Shown: one piece after another, positions 18,480 through 26,325 of the stretch
Layout: each line of letters opens with the position of its first letter
Numbering within the stretch: the stretch's first letter is position 1
Origin: Martensiomyces pterosporus
Lineage: Eukaryota; Kickxellomycota; Kickxellomycetes; Kickxellales; Kickxellaceae
Direction: 5' to 3'
DNA length: 30,354 nucleotides
Assembly (NCBI GenBank): GCA_025201845.1
Contig: MU604089.1
Coordinates: 1-30,354 of the forward strand
Program-made: the position numbers and the translations under genes
Notes under the pieces: model-generated
The model's input: the letters and a program-made list of their open reading frames with translations, nothing else
Told to the model about the DNA's origin: nothing
Database searches by the model: none

Positions 18480-19361
18480 CTATGAGGCAGGCTCTGTGCC
18501 TGCTGGAGCTGCTGTGGTGTCATTCTTCTTGTGTGTGCGCTTGCGCTTGCGTCTGTGCTTGCCCTCGGCGTCGTTGCCTTGATCAGTCTGTGTGGGCGTC
18601 GCTGCATCTTTGGCATTTGAAGGAGCAGCAGCAGCAAGGGCGCTCTCTTGCTCTGACCTTGGCCGTTTAGCCGCAGCACTTGCAATGGGCTGCCTCTGAT
18701 CTTTCGGTTTTGGCTTGGGCGCGGTAGCTGGTTTCTTTGCCTTCTTCACCGACAGCGGATTGGGGCCCTTGGGACCACGGGCGACGACCTTCCTCCTTCC
18801 CTCCATCTTGGCTTCCCTCTCCTTCTTCTTAATAGTCTTCAGCAGCGTGCGCTCTGTCCCGGTAGCGCCCATCTTCTCCAGGGCCTGCTGCTTGCTCAGG
18901 TCCCTGTACTCCTGCGGCATGCGCTCCAAAACAATGACGCTTCTCTGCACGTGGATGATCGGGACTCCAGGGATCGCACGCAGCTTCTCTCTCAGTTCCG
19001 CATCCTGGACGGCTACACAATAGTTGTGTTTATTCTCGCCACCCATGATTTCCTTGATGCACTCGATGCCCGAAACCGGGTCCTTGTGTGGACAGCGCCG
19101 CTTCTCAAAGTGCTTCATCGCCTTGATTGCCTCGGGGCTATCGCTCGTCTTGCGCACCTCGTTGATTGTGCACCACGTTGCCAGGTGCTTGGCTGGACCT
19201 TGAACCACCTCGTCTAGGTCGGCCTCCATTGATATCTTGCGCGCTACGCATTCCAGGATAAAGTCGGGGCCCAAGAGGATCTGGTATGGCTCACGGAACC
19301 CGAACGTCTGCTGGTAAACCAGCATCGCCTTCTTGTACGCCTTGGCCCGCTTGACGCGCAT
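18480..19361 (-). CDS. UTP23: UTP23-type small-subunit processome protein
   Basis: A 293-residue nucleolar protein of the Utp23 family, which is related to Fcf1/Utp24 and needed for early 18S rRNA processing and snR30/U17 snoRNA release. The start MRVKRAKAYKKAM is typical of the family. The PIN-like domain spans about 20-145 and includes FREPYQILLGPDFI and HNYCVAVQDAELREKLR. Cys90, His92, Cys101 and Cys115 (or His112) fit the Utp23 zinc finger. The domain is thought to be non-catalytic in this family. The conserved C-terminal phrase GPNPLSVKKAKK falls at about 189-200. The tail from 200 to 293 is Lys/Ala-rich and disordered, as in many nucleolar proteins. Divergent from the PrmC-fusion gene. 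Assignment is secure. Confidence 0.9.
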   Translation of the reverse strand: MRVKRAKAYKKAMLVYQQTFGFREPYQILLGPDFILECVARKISMEADLDEVVQGPAKHLATWCTINEVRKTSDSPEAIKAMKHFEKRRCPHKDPVSGIECIKEIMGGENKHNYCVAVQDAELREKLRAIPGVPIIHVQRSVIVLERMPQEYRDLSKQQALEKMGATGTERTLLKTIKKKEREAKMEGRRKVVARGPKGPNPLSVKKAKKPATAPKPKPKDQRQPIASAAAKRPRSEQESALAAAAPSNAKDAATPTQTDQGNDAEGKHRRKRKRTHKKNDTTAAPAGTEPAS

Positions 19362-19703
19362 TTCCTTTAGTCGGCTGCCGATTGGACTGCTTCTGAATTA
19401 AGAAAGGCGGAGCAAGTAGTAGAGCGTACGCAAGAGAGGCGAGCGGCTGCTGCTGCTGCTTCCCCAAGCGCATCCGTGGAAAAAGCGCTGCCTGAAATTT
19501 TTCCCAAAAGGCTGTAAAACGTCGACGAGTCGCGCCGCAAACACGCGGGCCGAACCAGCCGGCTCGCCAAGCAAATGGCTGAGGGAAAGAAGGCGGTGCA
19601 AGCCCAGAGCCCGTTCGCGACGTGGCCACTCCACCTCTCTCAAGCACTTTGTGCACAAACGTTGAATATCGCCTACTAGCTTCCCGAGCCCCACAAACGG
19701 ACC
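19362..19703. promoter_or_regulatory. Divergent promoter between UTP23 and the PrmC-fusion gene
   Basis: A 342-bp gene-free region with an inverted CCAAT box at 19381-19385, only about 20 nt upstream of the UTP23 start codon, and a short GCT repeat near 19446-19460. No TATA box or RNA gene seen. Confidence 0.4.
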
Positions 19704-21584
19704 ATGGCGCGGAGAATGCAGGTCAAGCAGGTCGTAGTCAGCGCAGAAGGCGCCGGAGCCCGACTCCGCAACTTTCTTGCCCACGAGTTCCGCGACGTTC
19801 TCCTGGTCCGCAGCGACATAACCTCGGCTTTGCGCAAAAAGGAAGTGCGAGTCAATGGCGAGATCACACTGGACTCTCACAGCCTGCAAGAGGGCGATGT
19901 TGTCCGCGTGGAGGTGGACGTGCTAGAGGTTAGCCGCCGCAGGTTGCAAGCGCTCGAAGTCAGAATGCGGTACAGCGAACCCGGCCTGGTTGTGCTGTTC
20001 AAGCCACCCGGAGTCACTCGGCCAGATCTGGAGTGGGCCGCACCGGCATTGCTGGCTACTGCTGGCGAGAGCGATGGCAAGGGCGATGTGGACTTGGAGC
20101 CGTGGATGGTTGTCAACGAGATAGAAAAAGGGTCGCAAGGCCTGGTCGTTCTCGTCAAGAACCAGATGATGCACGGCGCATTTCTGCAGCAGATTCGCAA
20201 TGGGGGCGTAGCGTTCCGGTTCTGCGCCGTGTGTCACGGGAAAGTAGATCAAAAGGCCGCTGCTGCCAGTCTCAGCGCCAAGTATTTGGCCAGCAAAGTC
20301 AAGTCGCTGGCTGTTTCGGGGAAAGCAAACGGTGCGAGGGAATCTGTGTCAAATGGCAGCGACGACGGCACTTGTATAGAAGCACCAGATGCCGACTTGT
20401 TTGACCAGTGGCTGCTGTACAACAACCTTCCAGCCGACATTTTTGACCACGTCCACATCCACTCGAGTTCTGCTACTCGGAGTTCAGGCGCCGGACACCT
20501 GTCGATGATACAAGCAACCGTCGGCCGCGCAGCCCATGGCGGTCTGGTACTCCGGCGATTCATGCACGAGGTAGGCCACCCGGTGGTGGGCGGCCAGAAA
20601 TACGCACAGCCGCTAGCTAACCACAGAGACAAAGGAAACCTGCTGGCGCTAATTGGGGTGGAGTTTGCATCAACCGCCGACCCAGCACAAAAGGTGTGTA
20701 TCAGCACAGCGGCGCCATCGAAATTGGCATCGGTTTGCGAGCGCGAGGCCAAGTTCTACGAGCGGCGGCAAAAGAAAGCGCTGGAGGAAATGGATAGGCT
20801 GAGTCGGTGCCAGACTCCCTCGGAAAATGCATCGGTCGTGTCGACAATCTCCGTTGCGTCGGACACCCGAGGCAGCAGCGAGGGCTTGGTAGACGGCAAG
20901 CCAGTGGCATATATAGCTGGTCTGAAGGAGTTCTGCGGGCACACGTTCCGTGTCTCAACGGATACGCTAATACCCCGGCCAAGTACGGAGACGCTGGTTG
21001 ACGTGGCCGTGCGGTTTCTGAACAGAGTCGGGAACAAGACGCATCAGCCGCCGCGTGTCATGGATCTTGGCACAGGCAGCGGATGCATTCTCCTTTCTGT
21101 GCTCCTGGAGATCCCAAAGGCCCGTGGCGTTGGCATAGATATCAGCCAGCCTGCACTCGATATTGCTGAGGCAAACTGCAAGCTGCACGGCCTGAATGAG
21201 CGGGCGACAATGTTACGGGGCAGCTTCGAGTCGTTTACAAGCGACGCAGCGGTACTTGCAAATGGTCCATTTGACTTTATCGCCTGCAACCCGCCATACA
21301 TATCCACAACCAAGGCCACGCGCATGGCAAACACCGTGGGACACGAGCCGTCGCTGGCCTTGGTCGCTGAGGATGGCGGGTACCAGGCATACCGTGACAT
21401 CCACAGCTCGCTGTCTGCCAACTTGTCAGTTCTTGGGCAAGCCGGATGCATCGGATTTGAGATTGGCAAGGGCATGGAGCGGGGCGTGCGGAACATCTTC
21501 AAGGACTGGGTCGAGGCTGGTTCATTTGCTGACGACCACGGGTTCTTGCGAGTCCTTGTTTTCCAGAAACCACCCTCCCTTTGA
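19704..21584 (+). CDS. S4 + degenerate RluA-like + PrmC/HemK methyltransferase fusion
   Basis: A single 626-residue ORF joins three modules. Residues about 17-75 form an S4 RNA-binding fold (ALRKKEVRVNG, then LQEGDVVRVEV). Residues about 85-340 follow the RluA/RsuA pseudouridine-synthase fold: VVLFKPPGVTR at 96-106, then NEIEKGSQGLVVLVKN at 138-153 aligning without gaps to the family's HRLDKxTSGLLLLAKN, and a late GHPVVGGQKY block near 291-300. The catalytic Asp is replaced by Glu141, and the neighbouring His and Arg are changed. The C-terminal third is PrmC/HemK (Mtq1) protein-glutamine N5-methyltransferase: DTLIPRPSTETLVD, SAM loop DLGTGSG at 454-460, and catalytic NPPY at 529-532. Known PrmC enzymes methylate the GGQ glutamine of release factors. 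The usual PrmC N-terminal helical domain is not evident. Module calls are secure; joint function is unknown. Confidence 0.85.
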   Translation: MARRMQVKQVVVSAEGAGARLRNFLAHEFRDVLLVRSDITSALRKKEVRVNGEITLDSHSLQEGDVVRVEVDVLEVSRRRLQALEVRMRYSEPGLVVLFKPPGVTRPDLEWAAPALLATAGESDGKGDVDLEPWMVVNEIEKGSQGLVVLVKNQMMHGAFLQQIRNGGVAFRFCAVCHGKVDQKAAAASLSAKYLASKVKSLAVSGKANGARESVSNGSDDGTCIEAPDADLFDQWLLYNNLPADIFDHVHIHSSSATRSSGAGHLSMIQATVGRAAHGGLVLRRFMHEVGHPVVGGQKYAQPLANHRDKGNLLALIGVEFASTADPAQKVCISTAAPSKLASVCEREAKFYERRQKKALEEMDRLSRCQTPSENASVVSTISVASDTRGSSEGLVDGKPVAYIAGLKEFCGHTFRVSTDTLIPRPSTETLVDVAVRFLNRVGNKTHQPPRVMDLGTGSGCILLSVLLEIPKARGVGIDISQPALDIAEANCKLHGLNERATMLRGSFESFTSDAAVLANGPFDFIACNPPYISTTKATRMANTVGHEPSLALVAEDGGYQAYRDIHSSLSANLSVLGQAGCIGFEIGKGMERGVRNIFKDWVEAGSFADDHGFLRVLVFQKPPSL

Positions 21585-21637
21585 GTGGGCTACAAATCGA
21601 CAACAGGCAACCAGACGGCTAGAGCTGTACAAATATG

Positions 21638-23035
21638 CTATTTAGAGGCGCCGAACCTCTCTCGCGTTATTTGAGAAATTCTAGACTCGTGGGTGTCTTT
21701 TGCATGCACGCTTGAGGCACCAAGCCCAGCTCTTGTGTCATTTCCCTTGACGTCAATTGGGTTAACTGTGCCTCCCTCGTCGCGACCAAGACCTGTTCCG
21801 GGCACCCAGCCAATATTCTCTAGCATGCTGTAGCCTTTGTTGTCGTTGCGAATGGGCGCGTTGCTGGGTTCTGGCGAGGAGTCGGGTGAGCCCGGCTGCT
21901 CTGGTATCCGCTGACTCACAGTGTCAAATTGGCTCACGTCTTGCTGCATCTTTCTGCGGATCTTGGCTCGGTCGGTGTACTGGCCAGCGTTCACAGCTGC
22001 ATGTTTTCTTGGCTCGGCGTACTTGCGCCTAATAGCATTGAGGTTGTCGATGCGCTCTTGCTGAAGACCAGGGCGCAGGGCACGAGCTGAGATGTGCTTA
22101 GCTGCTGCTTGGTCGCCACAAGTCATTTCGCTTGCTACCGACGGTGCTTGTATTTGGGTGGAGCCCAGAGTTCTGCACTGCGCACACGCCCACTGCTCGT
22201 GGATATGGAGCTGCAGAGTAGTGTCTCCAATGGATACTTTGTCCATGTGGCGTAGCTGATAGGGCTTACTGGCACATTTGGCTTCGGATAGCCGAACACC
22301 GTTAACAAATGTACCGTGCGTCGACCCTTGGTCAACAACATATATTCTAGGCATGTGGGGGTCTGCTGGTGTCTGGCCTGGCAGACCATCGCTGCTTGTA
22401 CATTCGCCATCCGAGAGTTCCTCGGTATCCAGACCAGCCTTCTCGTCTGCATTGCCTTTGCCCTCGCTCTCCTCGCTCTCCTCGATCTCGCCATCCTCTG
22501 ACCCGCCAGCACCGCCTGCATCATTTATTAGGCCTGCATTGGCATCGGCGATAGCGCTGCTGCCACCCGCGTAGACTCTGGCGTGGTATCGAGACACCTT
22601 CATATCAAGAACACGCAGGTGTGGCACGCCATCGACTTGGTCGCGACCAATGCCGAGTCCATCGACGAGATCCACGTCCACCGGCTGGCCGAGCTGCTGT
22701 TTATCGCTGGATTCAACAACAACCAGGCGAGTGACACCCTCAAACGAGCTCCACTCGCTTTCATTATGTGTGTGTATTGGAATGTACATTTTCGTGTCTG
22801 GGTCGTAGTACGACGTTACGCCTGTGGACAGGTCTAACCACAGCCCGTTCTCCCTGTTGTACGCATACCGCGGGTCTGCAGATACCTCGAATCCCTCTGG
22901 GTGTGTCCGCCGCACACCACCTGAGAGCTGCTGTTTGGGGACATTGCTTCCAGCCGACATGCTCGGCGCTCCATCGGCTCCTGAGTCAGCGGCTGCGAGG
23001 TAGGCATCCAGAGCATCCTCAAATGAAGACGTCAT
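21638..23035 (-). CDS. AGGF1-like OCRE/FHA/G-patch protein
   Basis: A 465-residue protein with the domain order of animal AGGF1. An OCRE-type aromatic repeat lies near 54-88 (DPRYAYNRENGLWLDLSTG, then TSYYDPDTKMYIPI). The FHA domain starts near 103, with the phosphothreonine-binding landmarks GRD at 130-132, SRYHA at 148-152 and GSTHGTFVNG at 237-246. The paired cysteines just after it (HEQWACAQC) also match AGGF1. A G-patch lies near 405-450 (SMLENIGWVPGTGLGRDEGG). G-patch proteins usually activate DEAH helicases, and OCRE and FHA domains occur in splicing factors, so a spliceosomal role is likely but not shown. An acidic segment of about 65 residues (160-228) interrupts the FHA fold. It converges on the PrmC fusion with 53 bp between stop codons. 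Confidence 0.85.
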   Translation of the reverse strand: MTSSFEDALDAYLAAADSGADGAPSMSAGSNVPKQQLSGGVRRTHPEGFEVSADPRYAYNRENGLWLDLSTGVTSYYDPDTKMYIPIHTHNESEWSSFEGVTRLVVVESSDKQQLGQPVDVDLVDGLGIGRDQVDGVPHLRVLDMKVSRYHARVYAGGSSAIADANAGLINDAGGAGGSEDGEIEESEESEGKGNADEKAGLDTEELSDGECTSSDGLPGQTPADPHMPRIYVVDQGSTHGTFVNGVRLSEAKCASKPYQLRHMDKVSIGDTTLQLHIHEQWACAQCRTLGSTQIQAPSVASEMTCGDQAAAKHISARALRPGLQQERIDNLNAIRRKYAEPRKHAAVNAGQYTDRAKIRRKMQQDVSQFDTVSQRIPEQPGSPDSSPEPSNAPIRNDNKGYSMLENIGWVPGTGLGRDEGGTVNPIDVKGNDTRAGLGASSVHAKDTHESRISQITRERFGASK

Positions 23036-23341
23036 CTTTCATAAAGTCCAGCTGGCAAGCAGAAAGAGGCGCGTGAAAGGGGAGGACAGAAATGCAGGCA
23101 AGCTGCCTCACACAGGCCCCGTGTGATTATTAAGCCCAGCAGACCACGCCAACGCTGATTGGCGCTTAGGGGAACGCTGCTGCGGACGAGACTGATTCCT
23201 CGCCTTGCAAAATTCTTCCCAGCGCTGGTTCCTCTCCACCCCCTCTTTGGCTCTTCGCTTCCACCTTGCTTGTGCAGCTCCTCTTATCAAGGTTATATAA
23301 ACTCACGCTCATTTTCTGTCGGCTATCTTACCCGTGCAGTC
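23036..23341. promoter_or_regulatory. Divergent promoter between the AGGF1-like gene and MAG1-type glycosylase
   Basis: A 306-bp region with an inverted CCAAT box at 23158-23162 and a TATA box TATATAA at 23294-23300, 42 nt before the glycosylase start codon. The open frame continuing upstream of 23342 lacks any ATG. Confidence 0.55.
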
Positions 23342-24289
23342 ATGTCCGTTCGCCGTAGCTCCCGCTTGCTCGCCAAGGCCACACCCAAGGCTGCAGAGGC
23401 AACGCCAGCCGTTCCCAAACCGCAGTCGCCAGATAAAGTGACAAAGACCCGCCAAAGGAAGCCTGCAAGCAGCAGGAAATCCAGGGCTTCTGCTGCCAGC
23501 CTGCCCAGCACCAGCATGGCTGCTGTTACCGCGAGCTCCCCACAGCCAAGCGGCGGGCCATTCTTGTCGCTGGCGGACCCTAACATCATGGACCAGGCGA
23601 TCGCGCACCTTAAGCAGGCGGACCCAAAGCTTGGCGAGTTCATTGACAGGACTAAAAAGAAGTGCACGATGGCACTGTCTAGAGGCAAGGAAGACGATAC
23701 GAGCTACATCTCGCTGTGTGAGTCCATCATCTACCAGCAACTGGCAGGCAAGGCCGCTGCGGCCATTCTGCTAAAGTTCCTCAAGCGGTACGGAAAGCTC
23801 AAGGACGAATCCAAGGCACCCCTGCTTGACCAAGAAAACTCGGGGCTGGATTCGGGCGATTTTATCTTCCCTTCGCCTGAGCTTGTTGCTACCCTGGACG
23901 TCGCAGAGATGAAGGCTGTGGGCTTGGGCCAGCGGAAGGCCGAGTATCTGAAGGAGGTGGCGAGCAAGTTCAATGACGGCACGCTCTCTGATAGCATGCT
24001 GGCGTCGTTGCCGGATGAGGATGTGTCCAAGGCGCTGGTTGCCATTCGCGGCATTGGCCAGTGGACCGCGGACATGTTCCTCATGTTCCACCTCAAGCGC
24101 GCAAATGTGCTTCCAACGCTTGACCTGGCCATCCGAAAGGCGATGTGCCACCATTTCGGCGCAAAGTTTGGGAAGAACACGCCTACGCATGACGAGATGG
24201 TCGAGATGGGCCGCATTTGGGAGCCATACAGATCAGTGGCGACCTGGTACATGTGGCAGACCATGAGCACTGTCACTCAGGAGAAATAG
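23342..24289 (+). CDS. DNA-3-methyladenine glycosylase (AlkA/Mag1 type)
   Basis: A 315-residue base-excision-repair enzyme of the HhH-GPD superfamily that removes alkylated purines, cutting the glycosidic bond in nuclear DNA. The N-terminal 70 residues are basic and Ser/Pro/Ala-rich (RRSSRLLAK at 4-12) and look like a nuclear-localising, disordered tail. The catalytic core follows: a helix with SLCESIIYQQLAGKAAA near 123-140, the hairpin IRGIGQWTADMFLMF with GIG at 237-239, and the catalytic aspartate Asp261 in LPTLDLAIRKA. All the landmarks expected of an active enzyme are present. The start at 23342 is supported by a TATA box 42 nt upstream and by absence of any earlier in-frame ATG. It converges on the SMIM8-like gene across 72 bp. 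Confidence 0.92.
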   Translation: MSVRRSSRLLAKATPKAAEATPAVPKPQSPDKVTKTRQRKPASSRKSRASAASLPSTSMAAVTASSPQPSGGPFLSLADPNIMDQAIAHLKQADPKLGEFIDRTKKKCTMALSRGKEDDTSYISLCESIIYQQLAGKAAAAILLKFLKRYGKLKDESKAPLLDQENSGLDSGDFIFPSPELVATLDVAEMKAVGLGQRKAEYLKEVASKFNDGTLSDSMLASLPDEDVSKALVAIRGIGQWTADMFLMFHLKRANVLPTLDLAIRKAMCHHFGAKFGKNTPTHDEMVEMGRIWEPYRSVATWYMWQTMSTVTQEK

Positions 24290-24361
24290 TATTTGTAGGC
24301 AGCCATCTTGCATTTGCTCTTGCTTTTTGTTATCTGCTGTGCGAACCTGGTTAGCAACTGT

Positions 24362-24670
24362 CTATTCAGAAGAGCGCTTCAGCTCGGCCATCCTCTCCTG
24401 ATATGTCTGTGCTCGGGGCTTGCTCTCAGCAGCGTTACTGGTCTCCTGGATGATCCGCTGCTCTTGCCGGTGCCTCATCTCGCCCGATCCCAGCCAGAGA
24501 ACGATTCCGGCCATGGCCAGCACGCCGCCGTACATGACCCACCTGTTGGGCTTCATGTAGAGCTCTGGATTGAGGATCTTGAACAGCCTTGTTGCTGGCA
24601 CGTCTGGCTTTGGTGCGCTGGCGTTGCTCGGCTGCGCAGATGGCTTGATCTCAGGCTTTTCGTTCGACAT
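24362..24670 (-). CDS. SMIM8-like small single-pass membrane protein
   Basis: A 102-residue protein with a Pro/Ser/Lys-rich N-terminus (1-27), the block ATRLFKILNPELYMKPN (26-42), a single membrane helix at about 44-62 (WVMYGGVLAMAGIVLWLGS), and a charged C-terminal tail. The phrase before the helix matches human SMIM8 (C6orf162), which has LFRAVNPELFIKPNKPVM in the same place, and the overall length is close. The role of SMIM8 is not established as far as I know; the positive charge ahead of the helix suits an organelle membrane protein with the tail exposed. The start at 24670 is the only ATG giving the family N-terminal length. The similarity is clear by eye, but the protein is short. Confidence 0.8.
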   Translation of the reverse strand: MSNEKPEIKPSAQPSNASAPKPDVPATRLFKILNPELYMKPNRWVMYGGVLAMAGIVLWLGSGEMRHRQEQRIIQETSNAAESKPRAQTYQERMAELKRSSE

Positions 24671-26325
24671 TGCTGCAGAGATGAACTTTTGGAATGAGAG
24701 AAACGCAGAAAACTGGGGAAATGCGGCTGGTGCGGTATCCTCTACGATGGTGCAGTGACACGGGAGCAGAACCTGGCGCCAAGCAGTCCAAGAACATCGC
24801 TAGCAGATAAACAGCTGGCAAGCACCGCTATGTTAAAGGTCGGCGTCACGTGGATGTCCAGGCGTGTGTGGGTGCTTCTTTGGATAGCTTCTGAAGGCGC
24901 TTGTGCCAAGTGGCTACGATGGGCGGAGCTGCTAAATGGCGCCTCAACTACATACACAGGCACGCGCCGCAGCAGCTATGACGCGTTGTTGCTGTATCTT
25001 GTGGCCTGCAGATATTTGGAAGAAAAAAAAAATCGGCTGAGGCATTGGCTGCGCAAACAGGCTTCCTTCTCGCCGCCGCCTTGACTATTGCACCATGACA
25101 GAGCCCATCTTTGCTCTAGGGTGCTGTACCGTTAGTCTGGTGGGGAGCTAAGGCGTCTGGGAAACGAGGCACTCTAAGCGCACATTGTTACCTCAGACAA
25201 TCATCTCTGTCACTCCACACAAACCCGTATTGCTCACCTCCGTGCCATCTGCAAGCACCAGAAGCGTACCTACGGAGAGCAGCTGCAAACTCGGCACAGC
25301 GCAACAGCTTATCTGGCCTGCGTGCGAGGCTGTTCTGGGTGTCCGCTTGCGGACTGTGGCCACGGAGGCTCCGTTGAAGCGCCGTGTGTGCAGACTGGCA
25401 GGCAAGTGGTGCTAGCGGGAGCAGCTGGAGAGTGCCGGGTGCTGGGGCCATATCCGACGCTTTCCCGACACGAAAATCCAGCGAATGTTTTGCAATTCGC
25501 GCTATATTTGCAGCGCCTCCCCCTCCTCAAATATTGCGCCCTTTCCTATTGGCCCGGTCTGGTGTGCCCCTTTTCTAGAGAAAAGAGCAAGGATTGCGGC
25601 TTCCAGGCGATTGTGCCAGATTGGCTGTACATGCTGTTTTCAACACCTTTTGCGGGCCACCCGAGAATTTCCCGGCAGGAGCTTACAGGCAGCAGCATCG
25701 CGTTGGCACACGCATGGAAGGCGATTTCTGAAGACAGCTCGCATGGCGCTCGCCTTGTGCTGGAAACTGTTCTCAAACACACTGCCTATGCGCAGCGGGC
25801 TTTCTTCGCTCTCGGCTCTCACACGCCATTTTGGCTTGTTGCAGAGTGGCGGAGTTTGCTCGCTGTTGGTCACTGAATGCATAAAGTTCCTTTGTTGAAC
25901 GCTCCTAGAACCCAGCACCGTCCTTGGCGGAAGATCTGCGCTATCTATCCAGAGATGTGATAGAGTTTTCGTTTAAATAGACCCCATCTGCCACTTTCGC
26001 ATCCGTCATTTTTGAAAACATAGCCATTTCGTATCCACGCTCCCCCTTCCTTCAGCAGAGCTTGGCAGGATTCTCTATCCAGCAACACCTCAAATAATAC
26101 AAACGCCTCATTCACTCACTAGCCCTTCCATCTATATACTTCTCTCTGCTTCCTCCCTCCCTATTGTTGACATTGCCGGCCACGTCTGGGCGCCAAAAAG
26201 CGGCAGCACCGTTTCATCTCTCTTCCCTCACCTTATATCCGCGCTTCCCTCGAACTCCACCCACTACCTTTTACTCTACTGCCAGCAGCCTTGTCAGGCA
26301 ATAGTTGGACAGCAAGCAAGAGAAT
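24671..26325. promoter_or_regulatory. Long upstream region of the ABC transporter gene
   Basis: About 1.65 kb with no supportable gene, the longest gap in the window. The open frames in it either lack an ATG or have no domain features. From left to right it holds a CACGTG E-box (24847-24852), a run of 10 A near 25023, a 14-bp palindrome (25341-25354), inverted CCAAT boxes (25548-25552 and 25620-25624), a TATA-like TTTAAATAG (25972-25980), and a strongly pyrimidine-rich stretch to the start codon at 26326. I found no tRNA B-box or snRNA-like element. Confidence 0.5.
25341..25354. promoter_or_regulatory. PDRE-like palindrome upstream of the ABC transporter
   Basis: GTCCGCTTGCGGAC is a perfect inverted repeat with a 2-nt centre and contains the everted pair CCG-N4-CGG. 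It resembles the yeast pleiotropic-drug-response element TCCGCGGA with two bases inserted, a form that fungal Zn2Cys6 factors could bind. It lies about 970 bp before the start codon. A 6-bp arm palindrome can occur by chance in a region this long. Confidence 0.3.

Noticed and set aside
19704..20700. Idea that the RluA-like part is an active pseudouridine synthase
   Set aside because: The catalytic Asp position is Glu and the adjacent His/Arg are changed; other family signatures are also worn, so activity is not supported.
25322..25876. 184-codon plus-strand frame in the long gap
   Set aside because: It begins at GTG, not ATG, and shows no recognisable protein features.
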